From the NCBI GenBank assembly GCA_031308135.1, contig JAHLJT010004567.1:33546213-33610212 (forward strand): a stretch of 64,000 nt of DNA, read 5' to 3'. Shown piece after piece: positions 58,325 through 64,000 of the stretch; the first letter of the stretch is position 1; each line of letters starts with the position of its first letter. Origin of the DNA: Acheta domesticus. Its lineage: Eukaryota > Arthropoda > Insecta > Orthoptera > Gryllidae. The notes below the pieces were generated by a model. That model searched no databases. It was not told where the DNA came from and saw only the letters and a list, made by a program, of their open reading frames with translations. Made by a program: the position numbers and the translations under genes.

Positions 58325-58473
58325 GTGGTATTAGTGTTCTATATTACTGAAAGGCTGTGTATATTTATGTTTTTGTAATTAGCTGCCACCGGGTTATGCC
58401 CAATTGCAGTTTAAATAAATCTCATCTAATCTAATCTAAATGGCGGCGGTTGCGCTACTCTCTGTACCTAGGG
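58012..58473. mobile_element. Inverted-repeat element, copy 2, with nested insertion
   Basis: The left end CCTTAGACACAGAGAGTAGC and the right end, in reverse CCCTAGGTACAGAGAGTAGC, bound the element. Its body aligns to copy 1 up to GGATATTA (58229-58236), then about 200 bp are extra, then ATGGCGGCGGTTGCGCTACT resumes the right end. Without the insertion the length is about 263 bp, equal to copy 1. Confidence 0.75.
58237..58438 (+). mobile_element. Nested LINE 3'-end fragment with (TTA)n
   Basis: The insertion holds a TTA microsatellite (58281-58324) and a segment with GCTGCCACCGGGTTATGCCC, CAATTGCAGTTTAAATAAATC and a (TCTAA)n tail (58424-58438). GGGxxxTGCCC followed by TTTAAATAAATAAA-like ends are usual in jockey/CR1-type LINEs. 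No coding part is left. Confidence 0.55.
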
Positions 58474-58475
58474 AC

Positions 58476-58700
58476 TCCAGGGCCCACTGCACGGGACGCC
58501 GTTTCGCTCGACGCGACGCCTCTCCGCGGCGCTCGCTCACCGCGCCGCCGCCCCCGCCGCCGCCGCCGCTTTTTTCGACGATAAAGTTCCGCTTTCCCCC
58601 CTCCGCGCGCCGGTTCGGCCCTTCGGTTTGCGGCCATTGGGCCCGGCTTACGTGCTGACGCACGCGGGGTGCGCGGCCTTGGCTGTTAAATACGGCGAAC
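58476..58700. other. CpG island
   Basis: Dense CpG with a (CCG)n run at 58540-58567. Frames on both strands (up to 132 residues) are low-complexity. It could be a promoter island. Confidence 0.45.
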
Positions 58701-59500
58701 AATGGGAAGTTTGCCCGAGAGATTGCCAACTTCTGGCGTGCTGTGCAAGTTGCGCGTTTGATGTTGCGGATCTGTGGAAGTTGCAAGGAAGGCTTCCTTT
58801 GGGTAATACTGAACACATGTTGTTCTACTGGCACGTGATAGGTTGATTAATGCGTTTATTGATTGGTTGAATTAGTATGATTTTTTAAAACTTTTGTTTA
58901 CGGAACGAAAGCTTGAACTACATTGATCACATGTTAGATGCAACTAGAAACTTTTCTTGGGAAGCGGAGCTTTACTGGTTCACGATTACGCACCACTCCA
59001 AGCTTGTTTTCATCATGCTATAGTCGATTGACAGTTGTGATTGAGTGAGGGATCAGAGTGTTTGATACCAATATTCGTCTTTGATATTAAAGCCTCACTT
59101 TTCTTCTTAGACGGTATGTTGTCGAAATATACGTTTCGTAATATACTCAGATATTTGTGTCCTATTTCAAACCTAGGAGATGTTTATGTTGCACAGAGCT
59201 GACTGACGAGACCAGAATTATTGCAACGGTACAACCTTATTAACCTTCGGAAACCCCCGTCTTTCCCTCAAGCCTCACTGAGCCGTTTCCCACTGAGCCA
59301 CCGGGCGCGACTACTTCCAAACAATTCCAAGTAGTTCGTGCGTCCAACTGCCCTCGAGTTACGGGCAGTTTTATTTTGTCCCGCCATTGCCCCAAATATT
59401 AGTCGAAGTCACACAGAATCATTTCAGGATGGCGTGCATCAATTACCTGTACCCTTCTTCACACAGTGAATGGAAGAAAGTGTTTATGTGTGTGTGTGAT
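58701..59500. other. AT-rich stretch, nothing recognised
   Basis: A faint tRNA-like GGTGGCTCAGTGG in reverse near 59290-59303 lacks a B box. No other signal was seen. Confidence 0.4.
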
Positions 59501-59502
59501 AG

Positions 59503-59516
59503 AGAGAGACAGAGAA

Positions 59517-59554
<38 letters not shown>

Positions 59555-59813
59555 AGAAAAGGGAAAGAGAGAAAGGGAAAGAGAGATAAAGAGAGAGAGA
59601 AAAGGAAAGAGAAAGAGAGATAAAGAGAGAGAGAAAGATAGAGAAAGAAAGAGAGAGAAAGGGAGAGAAAGAAAGAGAGAAAGAAAGAGACAGAAAGAGA
59701 GAGAAAGGAAGAGAGAGAAAGAGAGAGAAAGGAAGAGAGAGGAAGAGAGAGAAAGAGAGAGAAAGAGAGAGAAAGAGAAAGAAAGAGACAAAGAGAAAGA
59801 GAAAGAGAGAAGA
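59503..59813. repeat. Purine (GA)n/(GAAA)n tract of about 310 bp
   Basis: The plus strand is almost only A and G in AGAGAAAG-type units. Minus-strand frames rich in Ser/Leu/Phe are its shadow. Long mirror-like purine tracts can form triplex DNA. Confidence 0.95.
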
Positions 59814-61389
59814 AGACGAAGTCAGTAGTTGTGGGAGTGAAGGGGGAAGTTCGATACTGATAGTGGGAAAAGCAAGGAGCTTCTGAATGTTGGATGTTCT
59901 CATTTTTTTATCGTTGGACCTAGAGGATGTATGCGAAATGCATTTTCGCGAATCTAATTGGTTGAAAATTCTGTGTCTACTTTATAAGCTATGTTTACTT
60001 TCTTTTATCAGCTATTACAAGTTATATGTTCGCGCGAAAAATATTGCGAAGTCTGTTAATAAAAAATAAAACACTTTCGTTTTAACAGTTCCGAACTAAA
60101 ATTTTTAAAAAGTGCAATTTCGTAAATTGACTTTTACTAATTCTCCATGTATTGTTGTTAGGTTAGTTAGCAATTTCAATTCTTTCCACTTTCACGTGTA
60201 CATTCACAAACTGTGGAATATCGTGGAAGCTCTCCTTTACGGTATGAGCAATGGAGTAATGTATGCAGGAGTACTGCCTCTCGTAATATTTCATGACTTG
60301 CTCCTACCATAATTTTTGGCCAACCCAGAAAGAGGGCATTGTCTTAAGAAACACCAGAGCACTCTTGGCTGCTTGATGCAATTCATGGAAAATTAACTTC
60401 GCGCTTAACTAAAGATGCCTTAGAATTTTCATTAAAAATACTCTTTTGCGGCGTGAAATTTCTGACTGAAGATCTCATTTGCAAGTTTGCAAGAGCCGTC
60501 TCGCACGTCAAGGATTTCATCGTATAAAACGCGAAGTTTAAGAAAGAATCTTGTTAGGTGTTACAATTTTATCACACAGTTCCTATGAAGTTGGTTCATC
60601 ATGGATGCACTAGGGTTTCGCTCGATGGTGTAACAAGAGAGTTCCTTCTTTGCTCTGCTTAGACATTTTCATTGCAGAGGCACTGTTCTTAACGTAAAGA
60701 GTAAACGGCAGTATATTAGTCTTGCATCATCAAGAGGGGTATTTAACTCTGCAGAAAATGTGTACATGTTTTATAGCCGCATTTCTGTTATTTGTTGGTT
60801 TGGCAAAATATCTCGTCCACAAAGCTCTTAGCTAAAATATTATCTTCCTTAATATAAGTTCTTAGAGCATAAAAATATGATTCTCAGATATTGTTTAGTT
60901 TATTCTATTGTATGCTTTCCACAGAGGGAGTATATTTTTTCCCGCAGGCATCTTCAACTTGAGTGAAATTTTAAAATGCAAAGATTTTCTTTGAACTATT
61001 AAACTCCGAGTAATACACAGTGATTTAATAACAATATATTTTTATACGATAATAATTACATATGTTAAATATGTTTGGTTGATTTCTACAAATTTTTAGT
61101 GATAAATCAGGTAAAGCACATCGTGGATCAAAATGATACATCACATTCTATTCACTCATATTTTTATTTTCTCACACACTATTTGTGTATGAAATAAAGA
61201 GAAAGCTATGTAACTCTCCAGCAAAAGAGACCAAATAATTCTGCAGCATGCATTTTTGGTATAAAAAGGGAATTGTTGATCCCTGACACCGAAAATATGG
61301 GCAATTCGTGTTCCTATACGTAGTAAACTACTTCTACTAACAAGCTGTAAAATCATATTCTACGTTTTGTGAGTCTTTGATAACAAAAC
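59814..61389. other. AT-rich stretch, nothing recognised
   Basis: No recognised feature in about 1.6 kb. Confidence 0.5.
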
Positions 61390-61665
61390 CTGATTTATGG
61401 CAAAACGGCTGTCCGTGGCCTCTGCCTGTCCACCCGCTCGCCTGTCTGTCCGATCGTTCAGTCGTCTGACTAACCGTCCGTTTGTCCAACCATCCGTCCG
61501 TTCGTCTGTCCGGCCGTTCGTCAGGCCGTGTACAATGCAAGTGGCTAAACCGTAAGCAAGATTTTTATGAAAATTGATATTTAACGATCGATGTAGTTGA
61601 TGTCCTTCTGAATTTGAAACAGGTATTTTGATTTTGGGGGTACTTTACATGAAGCCTCAATTACA
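61390..61665 (-). repeat. Interspersed repeat with CGTCCGTC run
   Basis: In reverse it reads CTTCATGTAAAGTACCCCCA, ATATCAATTTTCATAAAAAT, ACGGTTTAGCCACTTGCATT and then a degenerate GACGAACGGACGG-type run. This is the same block order as 26590-26780. Two copies in one window suggest a common family of unknown type. Confidence 0.6.
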
Positions 61666-62200
61666 TTTTAAACTTTTTCTTAACAATGGCTTAATTTTTT
61701 TTACTTTTCACTTCCTTAAATAGAACAAAGTAAGCAGATAAAAATGACTCTGGTCTAACTGTCGTTGGACCCTGTGAAGTTTCGAAAATTGCAAGCATTA
61801 CAAATAATACGAGAAAGTATGTATGGTTGGAGGCCTCACTAATTATATCAATCAAGCCGTTAAATATTATGCTATCTGATGAAGGAAATCTCGCAATATT
61901 ACATATAAAATATAACTAAAAGGCATCTCAATTTTTAAATGCGCTTGAAAAATATATGCCTAATAGATCAGAAAAAGTTCGGAAATATATTATACACGGG
62001 TAAAAAATAAAGAATGAGAAAAGAGAAGAAAAACAATGATGTAGGAAAATGATCAGCATGCAAATCGAAAGGTCGAGAAAGGGAAAAAAGAAAGCAAAGA
62101 CGGGACAAGAGGGAAGTAACGCGGCGTAAACCATTTAAGAAATCGTTTAAGCCCTACCGAGGGCGATGAAATTGTCTTTTAACCAGCAACCAATCAGCTA
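61666..62200. other. AT-rich stretch, nothing recognised
   Basis: No recognised feature. Confidence 0.5.
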
Positions 62201-62480
62201 AGATTACCTCCCTCCTCCGCAACGAGTTTAGCGCGCAGGTTGAGATCGAGATTTTTCTCCGACAAAACGCGATAAAATCCAATAGAGAATTCACGCCTAA
62301 ATCCCCTGCGTGTTCCTCCGGGACTCGGCGGGGCTGCCTGCCACTCGCGCCCCCCGCCCCCCCCCCCCGCCCCCCGCGCCGAGCGGGGATCTGATGTCGC
62401 CCCTCCTGAAATAATCATCCATCACGCGCCTGTCGCCGCCTGAGCCCAAGCTTTCGCGCGTTCCATCAGGCGCGCGGACG
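62201..62480. other. CpG island with poly-C tract
   Basis: CpG-rich block with a C run at about 62349-62378 and CTGAAATAATCATCCATCAC (62406-62425). No gene recognised. Confidence 0.45.
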
Positions 62481-62990
62481 GGGTTGGCTGCGGGGGCGGA
62501 GGCAGCGAATGGGGTGGTTTCGGTGATGGCTCGAGCAATTGGGGTGGTTGGGGCAGAGGGGCGACAGGGAAGGCGGCAACGGTGACTGGAGCGGGCCGGA
62601 GCAGCGGCGGGGGATGGTGACAGTGGGAGTGGCGTTGACATCGTGAGTGAAGGTGGCGGTGATGGGGCAGATATGATGGGGGATGGCGGGGTGGATTGCG
62701 TCGGAGATGTCGGGAGGGAGGGGGGCGGGAAGGGTGGCGGAGATGGCGGCGGGTGGGGCGGCGTGTATGGTGGCGGGGATGGCGGAGGGTATGGCGGCGT
62801 GGGTGGAGGCTGGGGTGGCGGGGAGGATGGCGGCGGGGATGGCGGCGGGGATGGTGGCGGGGATGGCAGCGGGGATGTCGGTGGGGATAGCGGCGAGAAT
62901 GACGGCGGCGATAGCGGCGAGACTGGCAGCGACACTGGCGGCGGGAATGGCGGAGGGAATGGTAGTGGGAATGGATGCCGATGGCTGTTG
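62481..62990. repeat. 12-bp GC-rich minisatellite (GGCGGGGATGGC)n
   Basis: Units of 12 bp are clearest at 62810-62900 and degenerate on both sides. All three plus-strand frames and two minus-strand frames (up to 267 residues) are open over it, so none is taken as coding. Confidence 0.9.
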
Positions 62991-64000
62991 TGTATGGAAC
63001 TTACAACGGAGCGTATGTGGAGCGGTCCTGGGCAATGGGACTGTGTGATGAAACTAATTGGACAAAAGCAGGCTTCACATTGAAATGGCGTAACAGACAT
63101 TCACGAAGATGAGTTCGCTGAAAGCAGCGCGTATTGAATACGCTGACAGCATATATTGTCAATACAATGGATTTGAGAAATAATAAAATAGTTTGGAGAG
63201 TTATTATTATGAATAAAACTATTATGATATCTTGAATAAAAAATTAAATGCAGAAAATTTGGGAACAAGTGTGTGATAATAATACGAAACACGTGGTATC
63301 TAGACTGCATTAGAAAAATAACTGTATTCTTCAGAAAATAATTAACATTAAAACTTTGACATCAAAAGCTGCTAAGTTTTTGAACAAATGTTTCAAGATT
63401 CAGTGAACAACGTTGTGGTTCCTAAAATTCCTAGCTCTGCCATATTCGTGTTCCTAATTCCTGTAAGTTATTACTTCTAGCACTTGATTTGGGAATAAAC
63501 CAAATTTTCTTAATAAATTTTGAAATAAACAAAATTTTATGTGGCTCTTATTTTTGAAAAAAGGTGGAAGAGGAGAAAAAATATTTTGTGATTTTTTTAA
63601 AAATTAAATGTGATTTGAATATTACAAACTTTCTTGAAAAGGGTACCTAGCAAATCAAATATTTCATTCATATGCTATCCAACATCTTTCACAATATTTA
63701 CTAAAATTAAACCAATGCTCATGGCAATTATTTTTCTAGGACCGTAGACAATATTTGTTTAGTGAGTGAAATAATTGTCTCTTCCACGATATAATTTCTT
63801 ATTGCCTCGACCTATCGTGCTAGAGCAAATACATCCTCAATCTTGTTTGTTTAAAAATAAATAATTTCACTCACTTAATATAAACATTTCTGTTTATAGA
63901 CGTAACACTACGGCACAATATCTAACATTGTAAATAATCACTACTGAGTAACTTTATAAAATAATGAGAAATCTCCTGATGATCGTGCTGTAACTGAAGA
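62991..64000. other. AT-rich stretch, nothing recognised
   Basis: No recognised feature to the end of the window. Confidence 0.5.

Noticed and set aside
59280..59325. tRNA-like A box in reverse (GGTGGCTCAGTGG)
   Set aside because: No B box at a suitable distance and no second copy seen; probably a decayed fragment or chance.
62297..63100. Open frames of 267, 189, 146 and 121 residues
   Set aside because: 12-bp repeat artefacts, open in all plus-strand frames.

Overview
The window is non-coding eukaryotic DNA, most likely from an insect with a large, repeat-rich genome. The reasons are several tRNA-derived SINE families, a non-LTR retrotransposon end of the R2/R4 endonuclease type sitting in TAA repeats, a Penelope-like reverse transcriptase relic, many small inverted-repeat elements, and very AT-rich DNA broken by sharply bounded CpG-rich islands. 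A hemimetabolous (polyneopteran-like) insect is a guess; no host gene is present to place it better. I find no complete protein-coding gene. The long open frames over GC-rich stretches come from tandem repeats that lack stop codons in several frames at once.

Layout. 1-3.1 kb: a CpG-rich patch, then a roughly 100-bp satellite with a four-monomer higher-order structure (1655-2460) and a G-rich island. 3.1-6.4 kb: AT-rich DNA with a SINE, a 749-bp inverted-repeat element and a hammerhead-like Penelope motif. 6.5-7.7 kb: CpG island and purine-rich minisatellite. 8-14 kb: mostly featureless AT-rich DNA with one CpG island (10.7-11.25 kb). 14-17.6 kb: a SINE cluster and two inverted-repeat DNA elements. 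19.7-20.5 kb: a decayed LINE reverse transcriptase end. 21.9-22.3 kb: a doubtful exon and an inverted pair of Penelope-type ends. 22.4-23.9 kb: a 23-bp minisatellite in a CpG island. 25.6-27.6 kb: degenerate direct repeats of about 306 bp. 27.9-30.3 kb: a 9-bp GC minisatellite of about 1 kb and GC-rich flanks. 32.8-37.6 kb: more SINEs (one split by an inverted-repeat element), a 170-bp GC-rich tandem repeat and a hAT-type MITE with target duplication. 40.4-43.3 kb: two G-rich minisatellite blocks and a SINE. 44.3-46.15 kb: a Myb/SANT-like relic, then TAA arrays holding the R2/R4-type element. 47-48.6 kb: G-rich minisatellites. 49.5-50.0 kb: the best SINE-A copy, with intact target duplications. 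51.6-52.5 kb: Penelope-like reverse transcriptase relic. 52.8-58.5 kb: SINEs, an inverted SINE pair and two sister inverted-repeat elements, one carrying a nested insertion. 58.5-64 kb: CpG islands, a GA tract, a 12-bp GC minisatellite and AT-rich DNA.

There is no operon-like or pathway logic here. What can be read is a history of insertions: SINE-A recurs at least seven times, DNA elements land inside SINEs, and truncated retrotransposons land in TAA repeats. The least explained signal is the set of CpG-rich islands, mostly G-rich on one strand, that repeatedly carry short TAATT/CAATT cores.
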